DNA from: Planctomycetaceae bacterium
Lineage (GTDB): Bacteria; Planctomycetota; Planctomycetia; Planctomycetales; Planctomycetaceae
Assembly (NCBI GenBank): GCA_021732845.1
Contig: JAKFUF010000022.1
Location: 62,001-126,000, forward strand
Reading direction: 5' to 3'
DNA length: 64,000 bases
This document shows positions 35,886-47,358 of the stretch, one piece after another. Position 1 is the stretch's first letter. Each line of letters opens with the position of its first letter. A program made the translations under genes and the position numbers. Under the pieces are notes generated by a model, which was not told the DNA's origin, did no database searches, and saw only the letters and a program-made list of their open reading frames with translations.

Positions 35886-37088
35886 TTACATCGCCGCTTC
35901 GTACAGGCTTTGCAGGCTGTGCACATCCACCGGCCGGGGGTTGAAAGTCCCGGTCCATTGGCGGGCCGCTTCCGCCGCCATCTGTGGAATCAATTTCGCG
36001 GTCACTCCCAACGGGGCCAGTGCGTCGGGCAATCCCGCCGCGGCGGTCAACGACTGCAGGAAACTGACAAGCCGTTCCGCGGCCGTCGGGTCGCGGCGTT
36101 CGCAAAGTCCGATATCTGCCGCCAGGTCGGCATACAGACCGCCCACAACCTGGGAGTTGTACCGCACCACGTGCGGCAGCATCACGGCGATCGCCACACC
36201 ATGCGTCAGTCCGTAGTGCGCCGACAACGGATTGGCGAGGGCATGTGTTGCCCCCAGCATGGAGTTTTCGATGGCGGCGCCGGCCAGATGCGACCCCAGC
36301 AGCATGTTGGCGCGGGCGGCCTGATCTTGCCCATCGCGAACCACCGGCCCGAAGCCGCTCGCCAACAACTGCCACGCCTGTCGGCTGAACAGTTGCGACA
36401 CCGGATTGCGGCGCAGCGTCACGTGCGACTCGACGGCATGACTGACGGCGTCGATCCCCGTCGCCGCCGTGACGGAAGCCGGCATGCTGAGGGTCAGTTG
36501 CGGGTCCAGCACGGCGATTTTGCAGGCAGCCTTGGGGTCGCCACAGGCCATTTTCATATGGGTTTTGGCATTGGCGATCAGCGCGTAAGACTGCGCCTCG
36601 CTGCCCGTTCCCGCCGTGGTGGGCACGGCGATCATTGGCAGCATCGGCAGTTTGGCCTTCCCCATCCCCTGATAGTCTTCCATGCTGCCGCCGTTGCTCA
36701 GCAGGAAGTTGATCCCCTTGGCGACATCCATGCTGCTGCCGCCGCCGAGACCGACAATGACATCGACGCGGCCCGCGCGGGCAATCTGCAATCCACGCTC
36801 GACATCGTCGGTGGTCGGGTTGGGTTGCACATCGTCGAAGACCACCACATCCAGGTCCGCGGCGCGGAGCGGGTCCAAGCCACGCTTTTCGTGACCGGCG
36901 TCAGCCAAGCCACGGTCCGTCACCAGCAGCACTCGTCGCGCACCCAGTCCAGCCGTCAATTCACCGAGCCGATCGATGCTCCCGTCGCCGAACACAACCC
37001 GAGTGCGTGGCTGATAGTCGAACGCCGTCAATTGGGGGCGCGGCGTGTCAGGAGGCAGTTCTCCAAGGCTTCCAGGCGGCATCATTCC
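35886..37088 (-). CDS. Iron-containing alcohol dehydrogenase
   Basis: A 400-residue protein if started at ATG 37088 ([13 protein letters not shown]), after a GGAGGA box; upstream in-frame starts exist. Family III ADH motifs: [13 protein letters not shown] (nucleotide loop), [18 protein letters not shown] and the metal-binding His residues in [22 protein letters not shown]. It oxidises or reduces short alcohols or aldehydes with NAD(P). It ends one base before bioD, an unexpected pairing that suggests co-transcription but not necessarily a shared pathway. Confidence 0.93.
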   Translation of the reverse strand, partial: GMMPPGSLGELPPDTPRPQLTAFDYQPRTRVVFGDGSIDRLGELTAGLGARRVLLVTDRGLADAGHEKRGLDPLRAADLDVVVFDDVQPNPTTDDVERGLQIARAGRVDVIVGLGGGSSMDVAKGINFLLSNGGSMEDYQGMGKAKLPMLPMIAVPTTAGTGSEAQSYALIANAKTHMKMACGDPKAACKIAVLDPQLTLSMPASVTAATGIDAVSHAVESHVTLRRNPVSQLFSRQAWQLLASGFGPVVRDGQDQAARANMLLGSHLAGAAIENSMLGATHALANPLSAHYGLTHGVAIAVMLPHVVRYNSQVVGGLYADLAADIGLCERRDPTAAERLVSFLQSLTAAAGLPDALAPLGVTAKLIPQMAAEAARQWTGTFNPRPVDVHSLQSLYEAAM

Positions 37089-37592
37089 TCCGGCTTGGCG
37101 GAAATTGACACACGGCTTGCCCATCGAGAGTCTTGCCGGTGGGCCACATGTCTCAGGCGGGAACCATTGCACAACTGCCGGGAAGACAGGTGGCTCAGGT
37201 CAATTCGGGTGGGGCGGGGGATGGACGCCTGTGGTCTCTGCATCCGAATTCTAGTCGCTCCCCGCACGCACGGGCAAGCCGTGCGTTCCTCGCCGCGTAT
37301 ACACGGGGCTCCAGCGTCAGATCCCTGCCATTTTCAATATTCGATGGGCGTTGTGAGCCCGGCCCACCATTTTTGGCGGCACGGCGCAAGCCGTCCGGAC
37401 GACCGACTCCGCCGTCTGGCACATCCTGCCAAAATGGCCACACGAGCTTCGCGGCATTCATGGCGTCACTGCTAAACATCATGACTCGGCCAATATGGCA
37501 GAATTCCTGAATTGCCGTAATGGCAGTAGCTATAGTTCCATAATGCATTCAAAAAATTCATGTTATGAAATTTTACCAATCCGCGTTAGCGT
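37089..37592. other. Gap before the hsp20 promoter region
   Basis: No supported gene. The last 110 bases (37480-37592) are noticeably AT-rich compared with the surroundings, with TGGCAGAATTCCTGAATTGCC-like short inverted sequence, and may be part of a promoter region. Confidence 0.45.
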
Positions 37593-37593
37593 T

Positions 37594-37609
37594 TGGCACA
37601 TGATTTGAA
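37594..37609 (+). promoter_or_regulatory. Possible sigma-54-like promoter of hsp20
   Basis: TTGGCACATGATTTGAA matches the -24/-12 pattern TGGCAC-N5-TTGC except for GA instead of GC at -12. It lies about 120 bases before the hsp20 start. Suggestive only. Confidence 0.35.
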
Positions 37610-37728
37610 TTACTGATTTCTCGTGATCTGCAGCAGCCGCCAAAACGACCGGTTCACGTGACTGGCCGTGCTGTCTGGGAATGCAGCCATCTCACAACAA
37701 CTCACAATTTTCAAAGAAGGATCATGCC

Positions 37729-38235
37729 ATGTTGACAGGTGTTCCCAATCGCGTGTCGGCTCTGTTTGCTCATCCTCTTCACTCGGTTCTGCGTGAACTG
37801 AATCGGGATTTGCCCCGCGCCAGCAAGCAGCAGACGACACACCTGCCGGCGCTTTCCCTGTGGGAAGATGCCGGCGCGATTCATGTCGAGGTGGATGTTC
37901 CAGGCGTGGCTCTCGCCGACCTGGATGTCTCGATGGAAAAGGACAAGCTGACCATTCGAGGTGAGCGGAAACCGGGCGAGAGGTCGGCGGACTTCGTCTA
38001 CGACGAGCGCTCGTTCGGTCAATTCGAACGGACGGTGACACTGCAGGAAGGGGTCGACCCGGCTGCCATTGAGGCGGTGTTGCGGGATGGCGTGCTCCAT
38101 CTCAAGCTCACCAAAAAGCCTCAGGCCCTGCGCCAGAAGGTCACCATCCAGTACGCGGATGGCACGAATTCTGCTTCTGCACCCGTGGGGGCTCCCGATG
38201 CGTCGGCAACGGGGCAGGACGGCAGTGGCTCTTGA
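37729..38235 (+). CDS. Hsp20-family small heat-shock protein
   Basis: A 168-residue protein after AAGAAGG. The alpha-crystallin domain is evident: LWEDAGAIHVEVDVPGV, LTIRGERK, ERSFGQFERTVTLQEGVD, and AVLRDGVLHLKLTKK. It is an ATP-independent holdase. Near the C-terminus a VTIQYADG replaces a clear IxI motif. It is followed by a large hybrid kinase gene about 110 bases downstream. Its stop codon lies inside a GTGGCTC-TT-GAGCCAC palindrome. Confidence 0.93.
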   Translation: MLTGVPNRVSALFAHPLHSVLRELNRDLPRASKQQTTHLPALSLWEDAGAIHVEVDVPGVALADLDVSMEKDKLTIRGERKPGERSADFVYDERSFGQFERTVTLQEGVDPAAIEAVLRDGVLHLKLTKKPQALRQKVTIQYADGTNSASAPVGAPDASATGQDGSGS

Positions 38236-38348
38236 GCCACACGTCAGCAGGTTGCTATGTTTCAGTCTCGTGAAGCCTTGCAGCGCGGGTGGCCTTTTCC
38301 ACCCGCGTTTGCGTCGTTTCTCGACATGCTGAAGGGTGGGGTGCGAAA

Positions 38349-41300
38349 ATGGACGATTCAATTCCCCCTAGCACAGAGCCGGAAGCAGCCACCACACCGG
38401 CGACGAGTTCGTCGGATTCGTTCTTTGTCGTCGGAATTGGTGCATCTGCCGGCGGGTTGGAGGCTCTCGAACAGCTTTTCGAGAAGATGCCGGAAAATTC
38501 TCCATTCTGCTTTGTCGTCGTGCAGCATCTGTCGCCCGACTTCAAAAGCATGATGGATGAGCTGCTGGCCCGCCGGACGAAGATTCCCATTGTCCATGTG
38601 GAAAACGGTATTGAGATTCGTCCCAACGCCATTTTCCTAATGCCGTCGCGGAAGGAAATGATTTTGTCCGGCGGCCGACTGCTGCTGACCGACAAGGATC
38701 CGGCCCAGGGTTTTGCGCTGCCGATTGACTGCTTTCTGCGCTCCCTGGCTCAGGATGCTGGCAGCCGTTCCATTGGCATCATTTTGTCCGGAACTGGCAG
38801 CGACGGCTCGCGCGGCATTCGCAACATTCACGATGCCGGTGGCCTGGTGATCGCGCAGAACGAAGAGTCTGCCAAATTTGACGGCATGCCCCGCAGCGCG
38901 CGGGAAACGGGCTTGGTGGACCTGGTGCTGCCGGCGGCCGAAATGCCGGATGCGATTCTGGAACTGGTGCGCTTCCGCCGGTCTCCCGATTCACCCGGCA
39001 ACAACGGCGAGCCGATCGTTCCCGAGGTGGGCCTGCAGTCCATCTTTCGGATGCTGCGGGCTGAGTACGGCATCGACTTCAGCCAGTACAAACCCAGCAC
39101 CGTGACCCGCCGGGTCGAGCGGCGGCTGCTGCTGAACCAGTCTCCCAGTGTGGAGCAGTATGTCGAACGGCTCTCCGAAAACAGCAATGAACTGAACCTG
39201 CTCTACAAAGACCTGATGATCGGGGTGACGCAGTTTTTCCGTGACAGTGAGGCCTTCCACCGGCTCGCGGTTGATGAACTGCCGCGGCTGCTGTCGGGGA
39301 TCAAGGACGACCAGGAATTTCGCGTCTGGGTGGCAGGCTGTGCCACGGGTGAGGAGGCGTATTCGCTCGCGATCCTGATTCACGAGCAGTTGACGATGCT
39401 GCGGCGCGCGCCGACAGTGCGGATCTTTGCGACAGATGCGCACCGCACATCCTTGGACTTTGCCGGTATCGGGATCTATCCGGCCGAGGCTCTCACGGCT
39501 GTGGGGCCGCAGCGGAGGGAGCAGTATTTCGTACAGCGCGGCGATTCGTACCAGGTGGTGCCGCATCTGCGAAAAATGATCGTTTTCGCCCCGCATGACC
39601 TGCTGAAGGATGCTCCGTTCACACGGCTCGATCTGATCACCTGCCGCAACCTGCTGATCTATCTGCAGCCGGCTGCGCAAAAAAAGGTGTTGTCGCTGTT
39701 TCACTTCGGACTCAAGGCCGGCGGCGTGCTGTTCATGGGACCCAGTGAGACTCCAGGCGACCTGTCCGACGAATTTGAGCCGGTGGACAACCACTGGAAG
39801 CTGTACCGCAAGCGGCGGGATGTGCGGCTGCGTCCCGACTTCCGCCTGATGCTGCCCGCCGGGGTGCCGGCGGTTCCCCGCATCAATTCCCACTACACAG
39901 CGAGCGCCGCGGCCTCGGACCGGCTGCAGCAGGCTGTGTACGACCGGCTGCTCGAAGAGCACATGCCGCCCAGCTTCCTGATCAACGACCGCAAGGAACT
40001 GGTCCATAGCTTTGGAGGGGCGGGCAAATATCTCAAGATGCGCGACGGCCGGGCCACGACGCAATTTCTGGAAATGGTCGACAGCGAACTCAAGATGGTT
40101 CTGCAGGGGGCGCTGGCGCGGGCCGAAAAGCAGATGATCCCCGTCGTGTTCACCGGCATTCGGGTTGCGGCCGAAGGCGGCCACGAGTCCATGACCCGGC
40201 TCACGGTCAAGCCCATTCACGACCGCCTGTGTGGGCTCACCAGCTATTTGATCATCTTGGAAGACATGGAGCAGCCGCTTCCCTCACGCGACGAAACGGC
40301 GATTGATCTGGGGGTGGCCTCCCGGGAGCAGATTGTGGCTCTCGAACAGCAACTCGGCCACACCCGGGAAAACCTGCAGGCGATGATCGAAGAGCAGGAG
40401 AGCAGCAACGAGGAGTTGCAGGCCACCAATGAGGAACTGGTCGCCTCCAACGAAGAGCTGCAAAGCACCAACGAAGAGCTGCATTCGGTCAATGAAGAAC
40501 TCTACACCGTCAACGCCGAATACCAGCACAAGATCGAAGAGCTGACCCAGGTCACGTCCGACCTGGAGAACCTGCTGCTGGCGACCGATGTGGGGATCCT
40601 GTTTCTGGACGGTCAATTGTGCATTCGCCGGTTCACACCCCGCGTGGCCAAACTGTTCAACCTGCTTCCGCAGGATGTGGGCCGGTCGATCACCGGTTTC
40701 ACGAATCTGCTGGACGAACCATTGATCGACGCCCTGAAGCAGGTGTTGAAGACCGGCAGCCCCATTGAAAAGGAAATTCGCGACCGCGAGGGAAACTGCT
40801 ACTTCCTGCGGATTCTCTCGTATCAAATCAGCGCCACCGCGCTCGACGGCGTGGTCCTGTCCCTGATCGACATCTCGCTGCTCAAGCAGGCGGAGGCCCG
40901 GCTGCGGCACCTGTCGGCCATCGTGGAAAGCTCCGCCGATGCGATCGTCGGCAAGGATCTGGAGGGCAACATCGTTAGCTGGAACCGCAGTGCCGAAGAG
41001 ATGTACGGCTATGCGGCGGAGGAGGCCGTCGGACGCAATGTGCGGATGTTGTTCCCGGCTGATGCACGGGAAGTCTGCGAGGAAGTTTTGAAGTTGATTC
41101 GCGCGGCTGAGATCTGCACGCACGAATACCAGCGACGGCGTAAGGACGGCACATTGATCGATGTGCTGCACACCCTTTCCCCGATACGAGACGATGCCGG
41201 GCAGGTGGTGGGGGCTTCGGGCATCTCGCGGGACATCACCGCCCGCAAACAGGCGGAGCGGGAAATTCAGCAGGCGGTGCGCAACCGCGACCACTTTCTC

Positions 41301-42419
41301 GCCATGCTGTCGCATGAACTGCGCAACCCGCTGGGGGCGATTCTCAATGCCTCGCAACTCCTGGAGTACGCGAGGCTGACCGGCGAGCCACTGGCCGCCA
41401 GCCAGGTGGTCGGGCGGCAGGCCGAACAGATGCGGCTGCTGCTCGACGATCTGCTGGATGTGGCCCGCGTCACGCAGAACAAGATCATTCTTCGTCGCGA
41501 GAACTGCCGCCTTGCCGATGTGCTGGCAGCCGGCATGGAGGCCGTCAAGCCGATCGTCGACGCGCGTCGGCAACAGGTGGAGGTGACCGGTCTGGAGTCC
41601 GCCATCTGCGTTAATGGCGACCCGGCGCGGCTGCAGCAGGTGGTGGTGAATCTGCTCAAGAATGCGTCCAAATATTCCGCTCAGCAGGCAAAAATCGCCG
41701 TGGCCTTGAAGGCGGAGAATGGTGAGGTGGTGCTGAGTGTCCGGGACTGGGGCGTGGGGATCGCGCCAGAGATGTTGGGCCGCGTCTTCGAGCTGTTTGT
41801 GCAGTCCAACGAAACGCTGGATCGCTCGGACGGCGGAATGGGAGTCGGACTGACGCTGGTGAAGTCGATCGTGGAACTGCATGGGGGCACCATCTCGGCG
41901 GCGAGTGATGGAGTGAATGTTGGCAGCGAATTCACGGTCCGCTTGCCGGCCACGGCAGACGCTTCGCCGACGGCGGACTCCACCCTCAATGCCGACTCGG
42001 CGAACGACCCCAAACGTTCCCAGCCGGTTCCGCAACTGAGGATTGTGGTCGTCGAGGATAATGCGGACAGTCGGATGACGCTGCAGGCCCTGCTGCAACT
42101 GGATGGGCATGAAGTCAGCGTGGCTCCCGATGGACTCCAGGGGGTGCAGCTCATTTCCGAGGTTCGTCCCGATGTCGCGCTGGTCGACATCGGCCTGCCG
42201 GGACTGGATGGTTTTGAAGTCGCCCGGCGCGTGCGCGCCGACCTGTCCGGCCCGACACCAATGCTCGTGGCTCTCACCGGCTATGGCTTCCCTGCCGACC
42301 GTGAGAGAGTTTTGGCCGCCGGTTTCGACAACCATCTCGTGAAACCGTTGCGACGTGAGAAGCTCGTGTCTCTGCTGCGGGGGATCAGCCCAAGCGGTGC
42401 GGAACGCTCCGAGCCGTAG
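38349..42419 (+). CDS. CheB-CheR-PAS hybrid histidine kinase with receiver
   Basis: A 1356-residue protein. Order: CheB methylesterase ([12 protein letters not shown] with Ser, QHLSPDF with His, GSDGSRG with Asp; residues about 25-200); CheR methyltransferase ([19 protein letters not shown] site; about 230-490); a coiled-coil of NEELQ/TNEELH repeats (about 690-750); two PAS domains (about 755-980); HisKA with the phospho-acceptor in [12 protein letters not shown]; HATPase ([31 protein letters not shown]); and a C-terminal receiver ([19 protein letters not shown]). All catalytic residues seem present. It precedes the CsrA-receiver fusion gene by 256 bases and may signal to it. Confidence 0.96.
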   Translation: MDDSIPPSTEPEAATTPATSSSDSFFVVGIGASAGGLEALEQLFEKMPENSPFCFVVVQHLSPDFKSMMDELLARRTKIPIVHVENGIEIRPNAIFLMPSRKEMILSGGRLLLTDKDPAQGFALPIDCFLRSLAQDAGSRSIGIILSGTGSDGSRGIRNIHDAGGLVIAQNEESAKFDGMPRSARETGLVDLVLPAAEMPDAILELVRFRRSPDSPGNNGEPIVPEVGLQSIFRMLRAEYGIDFSQYKPSTVTRRVERRLLLNQSPSVEQYVERLSENSNELNLLYKDLMIGVTQFFRDSEAFHRLAVDELPRLLSGIKDDQEFRVWVAGCATGEEAYSLAILIHEQLTMLRRAPTVRIFATDAHRTSLDFAGIGIYPAEALTAVGPQRREQYFVQRGDSYQVVPHLRKMIVFAPHDLLKDAPFTRLDLITCRNLLIYLQPAAQKKVLSLFHFGLKAGGVLFMGPSETPGDLSDEFEPVDNHWKLYRKRRDVRLRPDFRLMLPAGVPAVPRINSHYTASAAASDRLQQAVYDRLLEEHMPPSFLINDRKELVHSFGGAGKYLKMRDGRATTQFLEMVDSELKMVLQGALARAEKQMIPVVFTGIRVAAEGGHESMTRLTVKPIHDRLCGLTSYLIILEDMEQPLPSRDETAIDLGVASREQIVALEQQLGHTRENLQAMIEEQESSNEELQATNEELVASNEELQSTNEELHSVNEELYTVNAEYQHKIEELTQVTSDLENLLLATDVGILFLDGQLCIRRFTPRVAKLFNLLPQDVGRSITGFTNLLDEPLIDALKQVLKTGSPIEKEIRDREGNCYFLRILSYQISATALDGVVLSLIDISLLKQAEARLRHLSAIVESSADAIVGKDLEGNIVSWNRSAEEMYGYAAEEAVGRNVRMLFPADAREVCEEVLKLIRAAEICTHEYQRRRKDGTLIDVLHTLSPIRDDAGQVVGASGISRDITARKQAEREIQQAVRNRDHFLAMLSHELRNPLGAILNASQLLEYARLTGEPLAASQVVGRQAEQMRLLLDDLLDVARVTQNKIILRRENCRLADVLAAGMEAVKPIVDARRQQVEVTGLESAICVNGDPARLQQVVVNLLKNASKYSAQQAKIAVALKAENGEVVLSVRDWGVGIAPEMLGRVFELFVQSNETLDRSDGGMGVGLTLVKSIVELHGGTISAASDGVNVGSEFTVRLPATADASPTADSTLNADSANDPKRSQPVPQLRIVVVEDNADSRMTLQALLQLDGHEVSVAPDGLQGVQLISEVRPDVALVDIGLPGLDGFEVARRVRADLSGPTPMLVALTGYGFPADRERVLAAGFDNHLVKPLRREKLVSLLRGISPSGAERSEP

Positions 42420-42675
42420 TCTCGAAGTCGTGAGGACATTCGTCTTCACCCACAGTTACCGACCATCATTAGTCACAATGGGCATCGAGCGAAAAGCGAT
42501 CGCCGCGTCAAGTTGGCCTTGAAATCGTAAGATTCGCCATTACACTTCGGACACACCGTTGAATCTGGGGCACACACGGACGTGTCCGTCGAGCAAGACG
42601 CTCCCCCGGATGTTGCAGCCACCGACCTCGTGTTGCTGGCTGCGCGTCCGTCCATTCCAGGGAAGGGATTAAGTC

Positions 42676-43431
42676 ATGCTCGTATTGTCACGTCGTCCCG
42701 GACAGAAGGTTGTATTTCCTGGCCTCGGGATCGAGATCGAAGTTCTCCGCTCACGCGGAGCAGTCACCCGGTTGGGAATCGAAGCCCCCGAAGATGTGGT
42801 GGTCCTCCGTGAAGAGATCATGGACCGCTCGCCGCGTGAAGCGGCACAGCCGGCTGGGATGTCCGCCGCCGAGCGTGAGCAGCGCCATGCGTTGAATAAC
42901 CAACTCAACCAGATGATGCTCAAGCTGGAGCTTCTGAAGGGGCAGTTGGAACAGGGGCAGGCTGCCGACTCGGAACACCGTCTGGATGAGGTGCTGGCGG
43001 AACTCTCCAAACTGGAGCAATCCACGGCCGACGCGCCGGTGGTGAAAAACACCTCGCCCAAAGTGCTGATTGTCGAAGACGAAGCCAACGAGCGGGAACT
43101 GCTCGCCTCGTGCCTGCGGCTGCGGGGGCTCGACGTGGCCACGGCTGGCAACGGCCGGGAAGCGTTTGATTACCTGCACGACCACGAGCTGCCGGACCTG
43201 ATTCTGCTGGACATGCGGATGCCCGATGTCGACGGCCCCACCTTCCTGAAGTCCGTCCGCGACAGTGTGCGGCTGCATGATTTGCGGGTCTTCGCCGTCA
43301 GTGGCTCATCGCGGAACGAATTCGCCGGGAATCCGCTGCCGCTCGACGGCTGGATTTCCAAGCCCGTCCGCATTGATGCCCTGCTGCAGGCGGTGCGGGT
43401 GGAAACACCGTCGGTGGCTGCCACGGCCTGA
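42676..43431 (+). CDS. CsrA-coiled-coil-receiver fusion protein
   Basis: A 251-residue protein. Residues 1-55 are a full CsrA: MLVLSRRPGQKVV, IEIEVLRSRGAVTRLGIEAP and VVVLREEI, keeping Leu4 and the Arg of the RNA-binding VxxREEI strand. Residues about 62-120 are helical (HALNNQLNQMMLKLELL, a sequence that looks like a His-containing dimerisation helix). Residues about 129-245 are a response-regulator receiver (VLIVEDEANE, phospho-acceptor Asp about 179 in LILLDMRMPD, VSGSS, and Lys in WISKPVR). Phosphorylation may therefore control mRNA binding. A normal CsrA has about 60-75 residues. The neighbouring hybrid kinase is a candidate partner. Confidence 0.95.
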   Translation: MLVLSRRPGQKVVFPGLGIEIEVLRSRGAVTRLGIEAPEDVVVLREEIMDRSPREAAQPAGMSAAEREQRHALNNQLNQMMLKLELLKGQLEQGQAADSEHRLDEVLAELSKLEQSTADAPVVKNTSPKVLIVEDEANERELLASCLRLRGLDVATAGNGREAFDYLHDHELPDLILLDMRMPDVDGPTFLKSVRDSVRLHDLRVFAVSGSSRNEFAGNPLPLDGWISKPVRIDALLQAVRVETPSVAATA

Positions 43432-43816
43432 GGTCTTGAGAATCTCAAATTTCCGATCCGAAATTTCACAGTCTGCAGGCTGATGCCCCCTCGTTACCCG
43501 GTGGGCAGCACCTTCGGATCACGCTTGGTGAACGGTCAATGTGCAGCCACATCGAACTGTCAACTGAGCTTCAATGGCGCAAACGTAACTGTTGCCCGAA
43601 GTGGGAATACTGCGAAAACGCATTTTTCTGTGAAATTTGAAATCTGAAATTTGAAATTCCGTGAAACAGAGACGGCCGATTTTTGACGGAGAACTCACAT
43701 TTGACGATTCCGACAAAAGTTGATTTCAAATTTCAAATTTCACAGTCTGTGCGACCACATCGAACACTCGGCCACGCCTTCGCAGCGAAGTACGTAACTC
43801 TCGTCCTGTCCATGGC
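43432..43816. repeat. Gap with AT-rich repeats (AAATTTGAAATT family)
   Basis: Three segments (43441-43478, 43630-43665, 43722-43756) share TTGAAATTTGAAATT or its reverse complement next to CACAGTCTG. Related short pieces occur near 1830. No gene in this gap. Confidence 0.75.
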
Positions 43817-46561
43817 TCACAACAGCCGCAGAGCCGCACCGGTGAAACTGTTCTGACAGCGGGCGATCTCAGCGGGAGGGCCGGCGGCGACGAGTGAGCC
43901 ACCGCCGCGCCCGCCTTCGGGACCGAGGTCGAGAATCCAGTCCGCCTGCGCGATCGTTTGCAGGTCGTGTTCAATGACAATCACGCTGTGGCCTTCGTCC
44001 ACCAGCCGTTGCAGGATCGCCAGCAGGCGGTCCACGTCGGCGGGGTGCAGCCCGGTTGTCGGTTCGTCGAGGACATAGATTGTTGAGAGCGGGCCAGCCG
44101 TCGGCGCGAACAAGTCCCCCGCGGTCCGCGCACGGTTCAGCTCGACGGCCAGTTTGATCCGTTGGGATTCGCCGCCGGACAGTGTCAGCGCCGACTGGCC
44201 CAACTGCAGATAGCCCAGCCCGACATCGACCAACCCCTGCAGCCGCCGGTGAATCTCGGCAAAGCTGGCGAAGAACTCAGCGGCGGCATCGATCCGCAGA
44301 TCCAGCAGGTCGGCCACCGAAAGACCGCGGAAGGCCACACGCAGTGTCTGTCGGTTGAACCGGCGTCCCTGGCAGGCAGAGCAGACGACTTCGAGGTCGG
44401 GCAGGTAGTGCATGGCCAGGCGGCGCGTGCCACTGCCGCGACAAGTTTCGCACCGTCCCCCGGCGGCATTGAAGCTGAATCGGCTGGCACCAAACCCCCG
44501 CAGCTTCGCCTCTTTGGTGCGGGCGAACAGTTTTCGAATGAGATCCCACACACCGGACACCGTTGCCGGGTTGGAGCGGCCGGACCGGCCCAGCGGTGAC
44601 TGATCGACCTGCACCAGCCGCGCCAGGCTTTGAGCGCCCTCGAGTGTGGCGCCGCCAATGTCCACAAGCGGTGCTGGAATGACCGGCTTGCCTCCCCAGG
44701 CTTCGGTGGGCAGTTGCTGCCGGAGCAGAGGAACGAGCGTCTCCATGATCAGCGACGATTTTCCCGAGCCACTGACTCCGGTGACGCACACGAACCGGCC
44801 AAGCGGAATTTCGACGGTTAACTCTCTTAAGTTATGCCTGGAAGTGTTTCGCAACGTGAGCACGCGGGCCGGGTCGGGCGAGCGCACTGGCGTCAGGCGT
44901 TTCCGGGCGGGATGCGCCGCACCGGGCAAATAGCGGCCGGTCAGCGATGTCGGATGTCGGGCCACTTCCGCCGGCGTGCCATGGGCGACAAGCTGCCCAC
45001 CCTCGCGGCCAGCTCCTGGACCCAAGTCCAGCAGGTCATCGGCAGCCGCCATCACAGCCGGGTCATGTTCGACAACCATGACGCTGTTGCCGGCATCGCG
45101 CAGGTGACGCAGGGCGTCGAGAAGCTGGGCGGTGTCACGGGGGTGCAGTCCGGTGGTCGGCTCGTCGAGAACGTACATCACCCCCAATAGTCCCGCACCG
45201 AGCCCCCGTGCCAGCCGGGCGCGCTGGAGTTCTCCGCCAGAGAGGGTGATCACCGCCCTATCGAGCGCGAGGTAATGCAGGCCCACCCGTTGCAGGAATT
45301 CGAGCCGCCGTGTGATCTCGGGCAGGAGTTTTTGAGCCACCAGCCGGGGTGGTGCGTCGGGCTTGAATTTTTGTTCGACTTCGACCGCGAGCCTCAAGGC
45401 GACAGCGTGCGCGTCCGTGACGGCGGTCGCCGTCCACTCCGGCAGGGTGACTCCCATCAGTTTGACGTGCCGTGGCAGAGCCGCGAGTCGAGTTCCTGAA
45501 CAGGCGGGGCAGGGATGCTCCAGCGGCGCGGCCTTGTCTGGATTGTCTGCCGGCGGCGTTTTCGCCTTTGCTTTTTTGGCCACCTTTTTCCGTGGGGCCG
45601 GCGCTGCTGGTCCGGTCACCGTCCCCAGACCCTGGCATTCGGGGCAGGCACCGTGGGGCGAATTGAAACTGAAGGACCGGGGCTCAAGGTCCGGAAAGCT
45701 CAGCTCGCAACGGGCGCAGGCGAAACGGGTGCTGAACAGTTCATCCACCCATTCGTTCGAGGAATTTTGCCGTACCACAATGCAACAGCCGCTTCCCACC
45801 CGCAGGGCGAGTTCCACCGACTCAACCAGCCGTGGCCGCAGGCTGTCTTTCACCACGAGCCGGTCGACGACCGCTTCGATGGTGTGTGACTGTGTCTTCT
45901 TCAAGTCGGGTGGGGTGGCGGCGTCGACGATCTCCCCGTCGACCCGCGCCCGCACCATGCCGTCACGGACGATCTTCTCGAACACTTCGCGGTGCGTTCC
46001 CTTGCGGCCGCGGATGAGCGGAGCCAAGAGCATCACCTTCGCGCCGGTCTCCAGCGACAGGACAGAATTGAGAATGGCCTCGACGGGCTGGGACGAAATT
46101 TCTGAGCCACACTGTGGGCAATAGGGTGTACCGGCGCGGGCGTAGAGCACACGCAGAAAGTCGTGAATCTCCGTCAGTGTCGCGAGCGTGCTGCGCGGCG
46201 AAACGAACCCGCGCCGCTGCTCGACGGCGATCGCGGGCGGCAACCCTTCGATTTCGTCGACATCCGGACGCGACAGTTGATCGAGCCACTGCCGCGACTG
46301 GGCGGACAGGCTTTCCAGGTATCTCCGCTGCCCTTCGGCATAGAGGGTGTCGAACGCGAGGGAACTTTTGCCGCTGCCGCTCACCCCCGTGAAGACCACC
46401 AGCCGGTCGCGGGGCAAGTCGACGCTGAGGTTTTGCAGATTGTGCGTGCGGGCACCGCGCACGCGGATGGCAGGGCCGGCAGAGAGAGTGTTCAATTCGG
46501 ACACGCGCGTCTCAACCACAAATGCAGAATGTCCCAGAACGATGGATGGCTGCCAGCCCAC
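43817..46561 (-). CDS. uvrA: Excinuclease ABC subunit A
   Basis: A protein of about 914 residues; the true start may be a GTG near 46504, where similarity begins ([21 protein letters not shown]). Two ABC ATPase halves: Walker [22 protein letters not shown] and [12 protein letters not shown], signatures [12 protein letters not shown] and [12 protein letters not shown], Walker [15 protein letters not shown] and [13 protein letters not shown]. Zinc-binding pairs CPQC, CARC, CPEC, CPAC and CETC/CSAC are present. It recognises bulky DNA damage with UvrB in nucleotide excision repair. UvrB and UvrC are not in the window. A UvrA2-like paralogue role is possible. Confidence 0.94.
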   Translation of the reverse strand: MGWQPSIVLGHSAFVVETRVSELNTLSAGPAIRVRGARTHNLQNLSVDLPRDRLVVFTGVSGSGKSSLAFDTLYAEGQRRYLESLSAQSRQWLDQLSRPDVDEIEGLPPAIAVEQRRGFVSPRSTLATLTEIHDFLRVLYARAGTPYCPQCGSEISSQPVEAILNSVLSLETGAKVMLLAPLIRGRKGTHREVFEKIVRDGMVRARVDGEIVDAATPPDLKKTQSHTIEAVVDRLVVKDSLRPRLVESVELALRVGSGCCIVVRQNSSNEWVDELFSTRFACARCELSFPDLEPRSFSFNSPHGACPECQGLGTVTGPAAPAPRKKVAKKAKAKTPPADNPDKAAPLEHPCPACSGTRLAALPRHVKLMGVTLPEWTATAVTDAHAVALRLAVEVEQKFKPDAPPRLVAQKLLPEITRRLEFLQRVGLHYLALDRAVITLSGGELQRARLARGLGAGLLGVMYVLDEPTTGLHPRDTAQLLDALRHLRDAGNSVMVVEHDPAVMAAADDLLDLGPGAGREGGQLVAHGTPAEVARHPTSLTGRYLPGAAHPARKRLTPVRSPDPARVLTLRNTSRHNLRELTVEIPLGRFVCVTGVSGSGKSSLIMETLVPLLRQQLPTEAWGGKPVIPAPLVDIGGATLEGAQSLARLVQVDQSPLGRSGRSNPATVSGVWDLIRKLFARTKEAKLRGFGASRFSFNAAGGRCETCRGSGTRRLAMHYLPDLEVVCSACQGRRFNRQTLRVAFRGLSVADLLDLRIDAAAEFFASFAEIHRRLQGLVDVGLGYLQLGQSALTLSGGESQRIKLAVELNRARTAGDLFAPTAGPLSTIYVLDEPTTGLHPADVDRLLAILQRLVDEGHSVIVIEHDLQTIAQADWILDLGPEGGRGGGSLVAAGPPAEIARCQNSFTGAALRLL

Positions 46562-47358
46562 AGGTTATTGATCGCACCGTGGAATGACCACAAGCTGCTG
46601 AAAGGTGATGCAGTCTCCGACACGGCCAGCCGAGCGCGGCGAAAGTGGCTTGCGCAATTTCATGCAGCCGAAAGATACAGCCTGCACCATTCCGCCACGA
46701 AGTGTGAGCCCCATGGGAATGTACCGGCTGACTTGATGTTTACACAAAACACTACCAATAAACAACTTAAGAAAAAAGTGAACTGGCGAGCGTTACGGCA
46801 CGCCACGTGCAACCAATGTTCCCATGCCACGGGACAAGCGTTGGCCCGCTCTTGACTCGTGTGCATTGAACGCGTTCTGGGTGTTCGCATCCAGAACGCG
46901 TTCTGTCTTTTGGCCCGTGGCTCTTCGCCCCCATCAACGGGGCCGAGTGCTGCGTCTTGCCACTGCGCGGAACACCGCCAACCGGCAATAACGGGAAAAT
47001 GGAGTCGCCATTACGCTTATTGCTGGTAATAAGAGTAATGGAGTGCCTATTTCACGCTCTCCCAAAGGAACGCACGGCGGAGGGTGACCGGAACGTCGGC
47101 CTCGGTTGACCGTACCAGTTCCGAAACCTCCGGCCGTTCGGCGAAGCGCGGCAAACTCTGCGGACTGATCGCGAATTGCCGGGGGAAATCCCTGTATCGG
47201 TTTCAAGGAGCGTGTTCGGGCCGGAACGCGTGAACCTGTTTGGCGTGCCTTGTCGATTCTCCCTGAGGATTGCAGCGCGACACAGCACGGACTGGCGCGG
47301 GATCGGCGCAGACCGACACATCAGCCAGACACTGTCCGAAAATAAGGATCAATGATCC
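46562..47358. other. Gap upstream of the HlyD-like gene
   Basis: About 800 bases without a supported gene. It holds a 13-bp perfect inverted repeat (46868-46903), annotated separately, and locally AT-rich sequence (46735-46790). Confidence 0.5.
46868..46903. repeat. 13-bp perfect hairpin followed by TGTCTTTT
   Basis: GAACGCGTTCTGG and CCAGAACGCGTTC with a 10-nt loop, then TGTCTTTT on the plus strand. It has the shape of a terminator, but no plus-strand gene lies just upstream. An unrecognised short transcript could end here. Confidence 0.75.
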
